Below are positions 8,335 through 16,741 of a DNA stretch of 64,000 nt, one piece after another. The position numbers and the translations under genes are program-made. The DNA is taken from positions 3,906,001 through 3,970,000 of the forward strand of contig NZ_CP010897.2 of the NCBI RefSeq assembly GCF_000934605.2, read 5' to 3'. The DNA is from Pandoraea vervacti. GTDB taxonomy: Bacteria > Pseudomonadota > Gammaproteobacteria > Burkholderiales > Burkholderiaceae. Position 1 is the first letter of the stretch. Each line of letters starts with the position of its first letter. Below the pieces are notes generated by a model. The model worked only from the letters and a program-made list of their open reading frames with translations, was not told where the DNA came from and did no database searches.

Positions 8335-9138
8335 TCAGGTGCGACCGCGCGCATTCCTGACCTTGGCCCGTTGCGCCGTCATCTGCATGACGATGAGCAG
8401 CGGCACGATCAGCATGAAGAACACCGCCGTGTACGCACTGCCGATCTCCAGACGCAGCGACGCGTACGCATCCGCCAGCCCCACCGGCAACGTCTTGGTA
8501 TCCGGCGTATGCAGCATCCATGTCAGATTGAATTCACCCAGCGAAAGCGTAATGACGATCAGCGCGGCCGCCACGATTTCACTACGAATGTTCGGGAGCA
8601 CGACCGTCACGAAGCGTCGCAGGAAGCTCGCACCGAGGCTCGCCGCCCCCTCTTCCATCAGCTTGATGCGCGTGTCGGCACACGCCGCCGCCACGGCTCG
8701 CACCATGAACGGCAGCGTGAAAATCACATGGCCGACGATGATGAACGCCAGACTCTCGCGAAAGCCGCGCATGCCCCCGTATACGCTGATCAGCGCCAGC
8801 GCGCTCGCCAGTCCCGGCAGCGCGATGGGCAGCGTGAGCAGTTCTTCGATCCAGCGCGCGTAGCGGCTCTGCCAGCGCGCGAGCACGTAACCGGCAGGCA
8901 CGCCAAGCAGCGCGACGAGCACCAGCGTGGCGACGCCCACATAGAGCGAATTCAGAATGGCGTCGTGATAGTCCTGCCAGACCTGAATCACCCATTTGAA
9001 CGTCAGGCCGGCGGACGGCCCACGGAAATAGTTCACCGACAGCCCGGCGAGAATCGACATCCCGACCGGAATCAGCAAAAACGCGCACATGAGCAGCGTG
9101 AGCAGCAGTTGCAGCGTGAACAGAATTTTCTTGAGCAT
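8335..9138 (-). CDS. ABC importer permease 2 (PotC/PhnV type)
   Basis: Inner-membrane permease of 267 residues, about six transmembrane segments, of the binding-protein-dependent type. ATG 9138 (MLKKILFTLQLLLT) starts directly at the first membrane helix and lies 5 nt after the first permease's stop; longer in-frame starts run into that gene. The cytoplasmic EAA loop that contacts the ATPase reads EEGAASLGASFLRRFVTVVLP. It forms a heterodimer with the product of 9144-9968. The gap to the ATPase gene is 65 nt with no terminator, so co-transcription is expected. Confidence 0.88.
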   Translation of the reverse strand: MLKKILFTLQLLLTLLMCAFLLIPVGMSILAGLSVNYFRGPSAGLTFKWVIQVWQDYHDAILNSLYVGVATLVLVALLGVPAGYVLARWQSRYARWIEELLTLPIALPGLASALALISVYGGMRGFRESLAFIIVGHVIFTLPFMVRAVAAACADTRIKLMEEGAASLGASFLRRFVTVVLPNIRSEIVAAALIVITLSLGEFNLTWMLHTPDTKTLPVGLADAYASLRLEIGSAYTAVFFMLIVPLLIVMQMTAQRAKVRNARGRT

Positions 9139-9143
9139 GCGGA

Positions 9144-9968
9144 TCAACCTCCGGCGGCGACGGCCTGCCCGGCGAAATTGCGGGCAAGCATCAGCACCGC
9201 CCAGGTAACGATGCCGAGAATCACCGAGAGGGCCGCCGCCGTCGCCACATTGGCGTTGAGCGTGAACTCGGTGTAGATGGTCATGGGCAGCACGTCGATG
9301 TCGGTGGCGAGCGTGAACGCCGTGCCGAATGCGCCGACCGAGGTCGCGAAGCACATTGCGCCCGACGCGATCAACGCGGGCGCGAGTGCGGGCAACGTCA
9401 CGTCGCGCGCAATGGCGAACGGGCCGGCGCCAAGCGACGCTGCGGCTTCCGTGAGCGAATGATCGAGCGATTCCGCCGCAGCCATCACAGCCAGAATCAC
9501 ACGCGGAATCGAGAAATACAGATAGCCGAGAAACAAACCGGCGAGCGAATAGGCGAACACGAGCTTGTGACCGACGAGCTTCGCGCTCAGATCGCCGATC
9601 AGGCCCTGACGTCCCGCCAGCATGATGACCATGAAGCCGACCACCACGCCGGGGAACGCCAGCGGCAGGGTAAGCATCGACACGAGGGCCGATTTCCCGG
9701 GAAAGTCATGGCGGGTGAGGAAGAGGCCCGCCACAAGCGATAACGCCAGTGTGGCCAGCGTGACGAGTGCCGAGAGCGCCACGGTTTGCCACAGGCTGTC
9801 GAGATAGCGCGCGTTGGTGAGAATCGCGCGATAGGTCTCGAACGCGTGACCGTCGCCGCTCACCTGCACAAGTGCGGCCATCGGCAACAGCCAGAACGCC
9901 AGAAAGACCGCCAGTGCCGGTAGTAGAAGTGCCACGCGCCAGCCGCGCGGCAGAGTCAGGTCGCGCAT
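9144..9968 (-). CDS. ABC importer permease 1 (PotB/PhnU type)
   Basis: Inner-membrane permease of 274 residues with about six transmembrane segments, the first at residues 10-35. The EAA loop is TEAAASLGAGPFAIARDVTLP. It lies 64 nt after the binding-protein gene and 5 nt before the second permease gene. The pair with separate, unequal permeases resembles spermidine/putrescine and aminoethylphosphonate importers; the substrate is not determined from these sequences. Confidence 0.88.
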   Translation of the reverse strand: MRDLTLPRGWRVALLLPALAVFLAFWLLPMAALVQVSGDGHAFETYRAILTNARYLDSLWQTVALSALVTLATLALSLVAGLFLTRHDFPGKSALVSMLTLPLAFPGVVVGFMVIMLAGRQGLIGDLSAKLVGHKLVFAYSLAGLFLGYLYFSIPRVILAVMAAAESLDHSLTEAAASLGAGPFAIARDVTLPALAPALIASGAMCFATSVGAFGTAFTLATDIDVLPMTIYTEFTLNANVATAAALSVILGIVTWAVLMLARNFAGQAVAAGG

Positions 9969-10032
9969 CGCTTGCTTTGCTCCTCTTCCTCGTTGGTCGT
10001 TGTACGACTTGTTACGGTGTGCGGCGAACGAC

Positions 10033-11046
10033 TTAGCGCACGTTCTTCAGATACTGCTGACCGAACGCGTCCTGCTGCGCGGCGAGCTTTTGCAGATCGA
10101 CCGGCTTCACGCGGGCGTAATCGGACGACGGCAGGAATTTGGCGGCCACGTCCGCCGGCATCGTGCCGGCGCGCACCGGGCGAAGGAACGCCTGCGCCCA
10201 ATGGGCCTGCCCCTTGTCCGACAGCGTGTAGTCGATGACCTTCTTGCCGTTATCGCCATGCGGCGCGTTCTTCACGAGCGCAATCACATACGGCAGCGAC
10301 ACAGTGCCTTCCATCGGAATCACGAACTGCACGTTGGCGCGGTCCTTGTAGATGGCGCGGTAAGCGTTGAAATCGAAGTCGATCAGGATGGGGATCTCAC
10401 CCGAGAGCACGCGAGCGTACGCCGTTTGCTTCGGCACGATCGGGGCATTGGCCTTGAGCTTCTGGAAGAAGCCGATGGCCGGGCTGAAATTGTCCATCGA
10501 ACCGCCCAATGCCTGGTTGGCGGCAATGGCGGCGGCGTAGCCGGCAAACGCGCTGCTCGGGTCCAGATAGCCCACCATGCCGCGATATTCCGGCTTGAGC
10601 AGGTCGGCCCACGAGCGCGGCACCGGCTTGCCTTCCAGGGCGTCGCGGTTCACGAAGAAGCCGACGGTGCCCGAGTGGATGGTCGTCCACATGCCGCCCG
10701 GATCCTTCAGGTTGGCCGGCACCTGATCCCAGTTGGCCGGCTTGTACGGGGCGAGCAGGCCCTTTTTCGCGGCCTCGATGGCCGAGGTGATGCCCAGATA
10801 GACGATATCGGCGACCGGCGCCTTCTGTTCCGCGATCAGTTGTGCGACCGCCTGACCGGAATTCTTGTTGTCGAGCGGCACGCGAATGCCGGTGTCTTGC
10901 GCAATCGCCTTGACCTGTCCGGCCCAGTCCGCCCACTCCGGCGGGCAGTTGTAGCAGATGGCGCTCTGCTGGGCATGCGCGGCGCCAGCGCCGAGCAAGG
11001 TGAACACCGCCAATGTGCGCGCGGCGCGGGTAATCCAAAGCTTCAT
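10033..11046 (-). CDS. periplasmic solute-binding protein of the LacI-linked ABC importer
   Basis: Captures the substrate in the periplasm. It has 337 residues from ATG 11046, which begins a standard Sec signal (MKLWITRAARTLAVFTLLGA, cleavage after AHAQ); a GGAG ribosome-binding site precedes it. The mature protein starts with the unusual ICYNCPPEWADWAGQ, a possible disulfide pair. It follows the class 1 extracellular solute-binding (ferric/polyamine/phosphonate) fold, with the block YRGMVGYLDPSSAFAGY and the C-terminal PVRAGTMPADVAAKFLP. It is more likely an organic-ion binder than an iron binder, because no conserved tyrosine pair is apparent. Its substrate is inferred from the adjacent GpdQ-like enzyme to be an organophosphate, but this is untested. 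Confidence 0.85.
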   Translation of the reverse strand: MKLWITRAARTLAVFTLLGAGAAHAQQSAICYNCPPEWADWAGQVKAIAQDTGIRVPLDNKNSGQAVAQLIAEQKAPVADIVYLGITSAIEAAKKGLLAPYKPANWDQVPANLKDPGGMWTTIHSGTVGFFVNRDALEGKPVPRSWADLLKPEYRGMVGYLDPSSAFAGYAAAIAANQALGGSMDNFSPAIGFFQKLKANAPIVPKQTAYARVLSGEIPILIDFDFNAYRAIYKDRANVQFVIPMEGTVSLPYVIALVKNAPHGDNGKKVIDYTLSDKGQAHWAQAFLRPVRAGTMPADVAAKFLPSSDYARVKPVDLQKLAAQQDAFGQQYLKNVR

Positions 11047-11244
11047 TTCCGGGCTCCTGAAAGTCTGAGCGTGGGCGGCATACATTGCCGCCGCAGGTGG
11101 GTTCTCTACCGTCGGGTACGGGCCTTACGGCCGGATGCCTGATTGCCTCAACGGGCGCTGCGCGCTCTCTACGGAGCCAGTCGCCAGCCAACGCCTTGCT
11201 GCTTGCTGCCTTGCTTTCTTGCGAGTTACGGCACGGTTACTGCA

Positions 11245-12369
11245 TTACTTCGAAACTTGCGACGCGCCGGGACCGGCGTGCGGACCGCGCGCGCCTTGCG
11301 TGCTATGTGGTGGCGGCGGCGACACCGTACCGCCCCGGCGAATCTCGTGCGGCAGAATCAGCGCGCGGGCGAGCGACGCATCGTGCGAGGCACCCACGCC
11401 GGCACCGGGTCGACCATCGCCGCGACCATCGCCGCGACCATCGATCTGGGCAAGCAGACGCTGCGCGGCGTGACGGCCGATCTCCACGCTCGGCTGCACG
11501 ACCGTCGCCAGCGTGGGCGAGAGCAGTTCGCCCACGGCCAGGCCGTCGAAGCCCAGCACCGACATGTCGTCCGGCACCCGCAATCCGGCTTCGCGCAGCG
11601 CGCGCATCACGCCCAGGGCAAGCAGGTCGTTCGAGCAGAACAGTGCCGTGGGACGCGCGCCATCTCGCTCGCGCCGGGCGAGCCACTCGCGAACGCGTTC
11701 GCCGCGCCCGCCGCTGTTGAAATCGATTTCGAAGGCGGGCAACGGCGTGAGGCCAGCGGCCTGCATCGCGTCGCCATAGCCGAGGTAGCGCCGCTTGGCG
11801 CGATCGGAGGCGTGCAGCGCCCCCGTCACCATCACGATGTCGCGGTGGCCGGCTTCGATGAGCATCGCCACGCCCTGCGCGGCGGCGGCACGGTTATCGA
11901 CGGAGACGCACGGACGCTGCGGGGCGTCGTTATAGACGAGTTGGCACGGCACTCCCTCTGCCCCAAGATCGTCGATCAGCGCACTGTGTTCCGCGTCGGC
12001 GAGGGTAAGCAGCAAACCGTCGACCCGCTGTTGCAGCAGGGTCTCGATGGCGTTGCGTTCGCGCTCGGGGTCGTATTGGGTGGTCACGAGCAGCAGCCGT
12101 CGCCCCGTCCCCTCGATGGCCGCTTCGATGCCTTCGAGGCAGTCGGCGAACACGGGATTGCCGAGGGTGGGCAGCATGACGCCGATCAACCCCGTGCGCT
12201 CGCCGCGCAGTTGGCGGCCGAGGGCATTGGGGCGGAATTTGAGTTCGAGCGCGGCCGCCTGGACCCGAGCCAGCGTTTCGGGGCGCACCAGATGCGGCGA
12301 ATTGAGGGCGCGCGACACGGTCGCAATCGAACACCCTGCACGCTGCGCCACATCCCGGATATCTGCCAC
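11245..12369 (-). CDS. LacI/GalR family transcriptional regulator
   Basis: Likely ligand-responsive repressor of the adjacent importer-phosphodiesterase operon. GTG 12369 is preferred because AAAGGAG precedes it and the protein then opens with the family helix-turn-helix (ADIRDVAQRAGCSIATVSRAL). The alternative TTG at 12423 lies inside the operator region. It has 374 residues: HTH 2-25, hinge with the expected RPNALGRQLR, and a periplasmic-binding-like core to about 335. The C-terminus carries an odd low-complexity tail (about 40 residues) containing DGRGDGRGDGR, encoded by 12-bp direct repeats at 11411-11443. Two abutting palindromic operators lie 57 nt upstream of the start. The gene is the first of the minus-strand series. 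Confidence 0.9.
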   Translation of the reverse strand: MADIRDVAQRAGCSIATVSRALNSPHLVRPETLARVQAAALELKFRPNALGRQLRGERTGLIGVMLPTLGNPVFADCLEGIEAAIEGTGRRLLLVTTQYDPERERNAIETLLQQRVDGLLLTLADAEHSALIDDLGAEGVPCQLVYNDAPQRPCVSVDNRAAAAQGVAMLIEAGHRDIVMVTGALHASDRAKRRYLGYGDAMQAAGLTPLPAFEIDFNSGGRGERVREWLARRERDGARPTALFCSNDLLALGVMRALREAGLRVPDDMSVLGFDGLAVGELLSPTLATVVQPSVEIGRHAAQRLLAQIDGRGDGRGDGRPGAGVGASHDASLARALILPHEIRRGGTVSPPPPHSTQGARGPHAGPGASQVSK

Positions 12370-12425
12370 ACTCCGCTCCTTTTGTTCTGGCCGTCGTTCT
12401 CGAAGTTGACGGATTTTATGCAAAT

Positions 12426-12449
12426 GTAAACGTTTACGAAAACGTTTTC
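12426..12449. promoter_or_regulatory. two abutting LacI-family operators
   Basis: Two perfect 12-bp palindromes with central CG directly touch each other: GTAAACGTTTAC (12426-12437) and GAAAACGTTTTC (12438-12449). Both have the central CpG and AAACGTTT core typical of LacI/GalR operators. They lie upstream of the LacI-type gene (start 12369), overlapping where its promoter should be, so autoregulation of the whole operon is likely. Confidence 0.75.
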
Positions 12450-12678
12450 ACTCAGGGATTCTATGGACGAATTGTGATGAATTCATGACAACGGATGCGC
12501 GTCGGCCGCGATGGCCACGATGGCCACCCCGCTCGCTGGACATCTTCGATGCTGCATCGAGGCAGTCGTCGGTCACATCGCGCCGATCGGCGCGATGCCG
12601 CCTATACTGAAATTCCCCCTATCGGCCCAGTCCGAGGGGGCATGACGGCACCCCTTCCATCCACGACCGGGAACGGCC

Positions 12679-13245
12679 ATGAACGACTATCACTTCCTCA
12701 CCTTGTGGCGGCTCACTGCGCCGCTGGACGAAGTCTGGGACACGCTTCGCGATGTCGACCACTGGGCGCGCTGGTGGCCGTGCGTCCGGGAAGTCCGTAC
12801 GCTCGACCCGGGAGATGCCGAGGGCGTGGGCGCCGTGCGCGAACTGACCTGGCACGGCGCGTTGCCCTACTCGCTGACCTTCGAGACCCGCATCACGCAT
12901 ATCGATCCAATGCGCGAAGTGCGCAGCGTGGCGACCGGCGAAGCCGAGGGCACGGGCGTCTGGCGCTTCGACACCGAAGGTTCGATCACCGTCGTTCGAT
13001 ATGCGTGGGACGTGCATACGAAACGCGAGTGGATGAACAAGCTGGCGCCGCTCGCGCGCCCGCTCTTTCGCTGGAACCACAATTACGTCATGCGACGCGG
13101 CGGCGAAGGACTGGCAGCCATTCTCAACGCGCATCTGGTCGAATGCCTCGACACGGACTTGCCGCCCGCCGCGCTCGGGACCGAGCGCGATCCGAGAGAA
13201 CTGCGCGAAGCGCGGGCACGCGTGAGTCACGGCCCGCGTCACTAA
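12679..13245 (+). CDS. SRPBCC (START/polyketide-cyclase-like) protein
   Basis: A 188-residue cytoplasmic protein of the SRPBCC hydrophobic-ligand-binding fold; ligand and role unknown. The opening YHFLTLWRLTAPLDEVWDTL followed by WARWWPCVREV is the typical first strand and helix of polyketide cyclase/dehydrase-like proteins. The middle strands hold ELTWHGALPYSLTFETRI. The C-terminal helix RRGGEGLAAILNAHL closes the cavity, followed by a charged tail. ATG 12679 is used; no strong Shine-Dalgarno is seen. It is convergent with the next gene, with a 12-nt gap. Nothing nearby suggests a pathway. Confidence 0.8.
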   Translation: MNDYHFLTLWRLTAPLDEVWDTLRDVDHWARWWPCVREVRTLDPGDAEGVGAVRELTWHGALPYSLTFETRITHIDPMREVRSVATGEAEGTGVWRFDTEGSITVVRYAWDVHTKREWMNKLAPLARPLFRWNHNYVMRRGGEGLAAILNAHLVECLDTDLPPAALGTERDPRELREARARVSHGPRH

Positions 13246-13257
13246 CCGGGCCTCGGG

Positions 13258-14319
13258 TTAGCGAATGCTGAGGCTGGCGTTGACCGTGTCATCGGTCGGG
13301 GTCGGCATGGGTGTTGGCGTCGGCGCTTGCGGCGCGATGTTGTATTCCAGCAGAAGCTTTTCCAACGCGTCGTGCTGACTCGCCGGGAAGGACAATGGCA
13401 GTTGCGGCCGCCACGCCCGCACCGCCTCCACGCCGCCCCTTGCCGTGTCGTTCAGAATGCACCTCAACGCGGGAAGCCGGTCGGCCTCCGGCAACAGGGC
13501 AAGTCTCGCGACAAACTCGGACATGACCGTCGCCACGATACGCGGTCGCAACGCATCGATGATCCTCGCGACGTTCTGATTGGTGAATGCATTCCAGGCG
13601 GCATCGCCGTTGCGAGCCACGTTCGACCACTCCTGTATCGCCTCGTCGTGCACGGGGAAAAACGCCTCGCTCCCGTCGGTGAGCGTGCTGCGGCGTCCCA
13701 CGAGCATGGCGGCATCCTTGATCTTCAGCTTGCCGTCAGTGAGGCCACCGACAAATCCCCCGGCGATCTTTTCGACGAAGCTTCGCGCCCGGATCGGCGG
13801 TTCGGCATCGTCGCCGCACGCACCGGGCGCCGCCAGCGAGCAGTGGTCTGCCGTGGCGGCCTCGAGCGGCGCCTGGGCGTAAGGCCTCATGGCCGTTGCG
13901 GGGCTGCCGACGGCGGTGAACGCGACGTTCAGCCGCGTATTCCCGCTCACGGTGAGCGCCATTTGCGCGCCACGCGATTCCTGAGGACAGCCTGGCGTGC
14001 AGGGGTACGACTGAGGGGAAGGTTGAGGGTACCACTGCGCGCGATCAACGAAATGAGTGAGATCGGCAGGGCCATAGGGAGCTCTGGCGTCGGCGAATCC
14101 GGCCGAAGGTCCGCCGTAGGGTAACGGACGCAATGGACGCAATGGATCGGTCGATGAGACCGATGGGGCTGTCGGCAGGTCCGCCGCCGGATGGCCTGCC
14201 CGGGTGAACGCACCCGGGAAGCCTTCGGGCATTCGCCCCGGGGTTTCAGACGGCGTCAGCGAGGACGCCTGACCCATTGTCGCGGTGGGAATCGTGTGCT
14301 GCGCTGTGCTTTCGATCAT
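13258..14319 (-). CDS. proline-rich hypothetical protein
   Basis: Not recognised. ATG 14319 is chosen because GGAGAG lies 8 nt upstream; 353 residues. The N-terminal half (to about 165) is disordered and rich in Pro, Ser, Thr and Ala, with DPLRPLRPLPYGGPS and YPQPSPQSYPCTP. The C-terminal half is helical (SFVEKIAGGFVGGL, then FFPVHDEAIQEWSNVAR, ARIIDALRPRIVATVMSEF). A short PTPTPMPTPT segment precedes the last residues. There is no signal peptide or transmembrane helix. Disordered N-terminus plus helical C-terminus is typical of type III effectors, but no secretion gene lies in the window, so this is only a possibility. Confidence 0.65.
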   Translation of the reverse strand: MIESTAQHTIPTATMGQASSLTPSETPGRMPEGFPGAFTRAGHPAADLPTAPSVSSTDPLRPLRPLPYGGPSAGFADARAPYGPADLTHFVDRAQWYPQPSPQSYPCTPGCPQESRGAQMALTVSGNTRLNVAFTAVGSPATAMRPYAQAPLEAATADHCSLAAPGACGDDAEPPIRARSFVEKIAGGFVGGLTDGKLKIKDAAMLVGRRSTLTDGSEAFFPVHDEAIQEWSNVARNGDAAWNAFTNQNVARIIDALRPRIVATVMSEFVARLALLPEADRLPALRCILNDTARGGVEAVRAWRPQLPLSFPASQHDALEKLLLEYNIAPQAPTPTPMPTPTDDTVNASLSIR

Positions 14320-14505
14320 GATGGCTCTCCATCGGATTGGGGCTTTCATCGTGGTCGCTATGCGGCACATCACTTTCAGGCGCCATCGCGATCCTTCGGT
14401 TTCCGGTCCGCCCCCGATGCGGGTCGGGGAGTGTCCCAGCGAATCGTCGGGATGCGCCTCGATGTCCTCTCAGACATCGCACATTTTTCCTCTGCACACG
14501 TCACC

Positions 14506-14544
14506 GCGTGATCGTCTATTCCATTCAGGAATAGACGATCACGC
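14506..14544. repeat. 17-bp perfect inverted repeat (hairpin or operator)
   Basis: GCGTGATCGTCTATTCC (14506-14522) and its exact reverse complement (14528-14544) flank a 5-nt loop ATTCA. It sits in the gap between the start of the proline-rich gene on the minus strand and the 3-hydroxyanthranilate operon on the plus strand. An AT-rich tract with six T residues (14553-14562) follows on the plus strand. It could be a terminator blocking upstream transcription or a regulator site for the catabolic operon. Confidence 0.65.
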
Positions 14545-14668
14545 ACAATTCATTATTTTTTATATCGACGGATGCCTAGACTGGTGAGCATTCGGCGTGC
14601 ATGCCGTGGTGCGAACCGCCGCGCTCGCCTGCCGCCCCGCCGGAAAATACTTAGCTCCAGGAGATCTC

Positions 14669-16141
14669 GTGAGCCTTGCGACTGCGCCGCTGCTGCGGCA
14701 TTACGTGGATGGCGCGTTCGTCGCCACCGACCGCCAGTTCGATAACCTCAGCCCGGTGGACGGGCGGCTCGTCGCGAAGGTCTGCGAAGCCGACGCCGCG
14801 ACGGTGGACCGCGCGGTAAGCGCCGCGCGTCGCGCGCTGCACGAAGGCCCCTGGGGCAAGACCACGCCCGCCGAGCGCGCTGCCGTGCTGCATCGTATCG
14901 CCGACGGCATTCAGGCGCGCTTCGACGATTTCGTCGCCGCCGAAGTCGCCGACACCGGTCGCCCGATCGAACAGGCGCGCACGCTCGACATCGCCCGTGG
15001 CATCGCCAACTTCCGCATGTTTGCGGACCTCGTCAAGACCGCAGGCAGCGAGATGTACGAAATGCGCGCGGCCGACGGCGACGACGTGATGAACTACGTC
15101 ACGCGCAAGCCGCTCGGCGTGATCGGCATCATCTCGCCGTGGAACCTGCCCCTGCTGCTCTTCACGTGGAAAGTCGCCCCGGCGCTGGCGATGGGCAACT
15201 GCGTGGTCGCCAAGCCGTCCGAAGAAACGCCCTCGTCGGCCACGCTGCTGGCCGAAGTCATGGACGCCGCAGGCGTGCCGCCCGGCGTCTTCAATCTCGT
15301 GCACGGCTTCGGTCCCGACTCGGCCGGAGAATTCCTCACGAAGCACCCGGACGTGGCCGCGATCACCTTCACCGGCGAATCGCGCACCGGCAGCGCCATC
15401 ATGAAAGCCGTGGCCGACGGTGTGAAAGAAATCTCGTTCGAACTCGGCGGCAAGAACGCCGCCGTGGTATTCGCCGACGCCGACTTCGAAAAGGCCGTGG
15501 ACGGCGTGGTCCGCTCGTCGTTCACGAACGCGGGCCAGGTGTGCCTGTGCTCGGAGCGTGTCTACGTCGAGCGCCCGATCTTCGACAAATTCGTCGCAGC
15601 CCTTGCCGAACGCGCCGCTGCGCTGCGCATCGATGCCCCCGACGCCGACGGCGTGCAAATGGGTCCGCTCGTTTCTCGCAAGCATCGCGAGAAGGTCCTC
15701 TCGTACTATCGCCTCGCCGTCGAAGAAGGGGCGACGGTCGTGACCGGCGGCGGCGTGCCGAGCTTCGGCGACGCGCGCGACGAGGGCGCCTTCGTGCAGC
15801 CCACCGTCTGGACCGACTTGCCCGACACGGCACGTTGCGTGCGCGAGGAAATCTTCGGCCCGGTGTGCCACATCGCGCCGTTCGACAGCGAGGACGAAGT
15901 GATCCGCCGCGTGAACGACAGCGATTACGGTCTCGCCGGGTGCGTGTGGACCACCAACCTGTCGCGCGCGCATCGCGTGGCGCGTCAGTTCCAGACCGGG
16001 CTCGTGTGGGTCAACACCTGGTTCCTGCGCGACCTGCGCACGCCGTTCGGCGGCGTGAAGCTCTCCGGGCTGGGGCGCGAAGGCGGACGCCACTCGCTCG
16101 ATTTTTACTCGGAAATCACGAACATCTGCATCAAGCTGTGA
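14669..16141 (+). CDS. nbaE: 2-aminomuconate 6-semialdehyde / 2-hydroxymuconic semialdehyde dehydrogenase
   Basis: NAD-dependent oxidation of 2-aminomuconate 6-semialdehyde to 2-aminomuconate in 3-hydroxyanthranilate breakdown. GTG 14669 is chosen because AGGAG (14659-14663) precedes it; 490 residues is the family length. Aldehyde dehydrogenase landmarks are complete: GIISPWNLPLLLFTWKVAPA, FTGESRTG, the catalytic glutamate in FELGGKNA, the catalytic cysteine in NAGQVCLCSERV, and EEIFGPVCHI. The hydroxymuconic subgroup is supported by the C-terminus and, above all, by the three neighbouring pathway genes. First gene of the operon. The symbol follows the 2-nitrobenzoate cluster; amnC would be equivalent. 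Confidence 0.88.
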   Translation: MSLATAPLLRHYVDGAFVATDRQFDNLSPVDGRLVAKVCEADAATVDRAVSAARRALHEGPWGKTTPAERAAVLHRIADGIQARFDDFVAAEVADTGRPIEQARTLDIARGIANFRMFADLVKTAGSEMYEMRAADGDDVMNYVTRKPLGVIGIISPWNLPLLLFTWKVAPALAMGNCVVAKPSEETPSSATLLAEVMDAAGVPPGVFNLVHGFGPDSAGEFLTKHPDVAAITFTGESRTGSAIMKAVADGVKEISFELGGKNAAVVFADADFEKAVDGVVRSSFTNAGQVCLCSERVYVERPIFDKFVAALAERAAALRIDAPDADGVQMGPLVSRKHREKVLSYYRLAVEEGATVVTGGGVPSFGDARDEGAFVQPTVWTDLPDTARCVREEIFGPVCHIAPFDSEDEVIRRVNDSDYGLAGCVWTTNLSRAHRVARQFQTGLVWVNTWFLRDLRTPFGGVKLSGLGREGGRHSLDFYSEITNICIKL

Positions 16142-16256
16142 GGCGACGGTGCGGCAATCTCGATGGGGGTCGAGGTTGTCGCACCCGCGCGCCGTCCGGA
16201 CACGTCCGGACACCCCCGGACAACCCCATTCAAGCCAACACGGAAGACGTCACACC

Positions 16257-16691
16257 ATGAGCGCATCGCAAGACACCCAGGCCCGTGTGGTCGAAGGCAA
16301 AGCCAAGCCGCGCGGCAAATTTCCGCATATCAAGCGTGCCGGCGACTTTCTGTTCGTCTCGGGCACCAGCTCGCGCCGTCCCGACAACTCGTACGCCGGC
16401 GCACAGGTCGATGCGCTGGGGGTGACGCAACTCGACATTCGCGAGCAGACCCGCGCGGTGATCGAGAACATTCGCGATATTCTCGCCAGCGAAGGCGCGA
16501 CACTCGCGGACGTGGTCGAAGTGAGTTCGTTCCTCGTGAACATGAACGACTTCGGCGGCTACAACGCGGTGTACGGCGAATATTTCGACGAGAACGGCCC
16601 GACGCGCACGACGGTCGCCGTGCATCAACTGCCGCACCCGTTGCTGCTCATCGAAATCAAGTGCGTGGCGTACGCGCCGCGCGCACGCTGA
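16257..16691 (+). CDS. nbaF: 2-aminomuconate deaminase (RidA family)
   Basis: Releases ammonia from 2-aminomuconate to give 4-oxalocrotonate. A 144-residue RidA/YjgF-type protein from ATG 16257; the longer frame from 16149 has no support. It has the RidA trimer core with GDFLFVSGTSSRRPDNSY, the segment QTRAVIENIRDILASEGATLADVVEVSSFLVNM, and the closing TTVAVHQLPHPLLLIEIKCVA. Homologues of this size occur next to the semialdehyde dehydrogenase and dioxygenase in 2-nitrobenzoate and aminophenol clusters. Other RidA enzymes deaminate enamines more generally, so the specific substrate rests on the neighbours. Confidence 0.85.
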   Translation: MSASQDTQARVVEGKAKPRGKFPHIKRAGDFLFVSGTSSRRPDNSYAGAQVDALGVTQLDIREQTRAVIENIRDILASEGATLADVVEVSSFLVNMNDFGGYNAVYGEYFDENGPTRTTVAVHQLPHPLLLIEIKCVAYAPRAR

Positions 16692-16741
16692 ACGCTTGGC
16701 CCTCCCACCGACATCCGACGCGGCATGACCCAGGAGACAGC

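Noticed and set aside
7226..11046. phnSTUV 2-aminoethylphosphonate transporter
   Set aside because: Architecture is similar, but PhnW/PhnX-type phosphonate genes are absent and the GpdQ-like enzyme fits a phosphodiester better; substrate left open.
12369..12423. TTG start for the LacI regulator
   Set aside because: It lies in the operator region and lacks a ribosome-binding site, whereas GTG 12369 has AAAGGAG.
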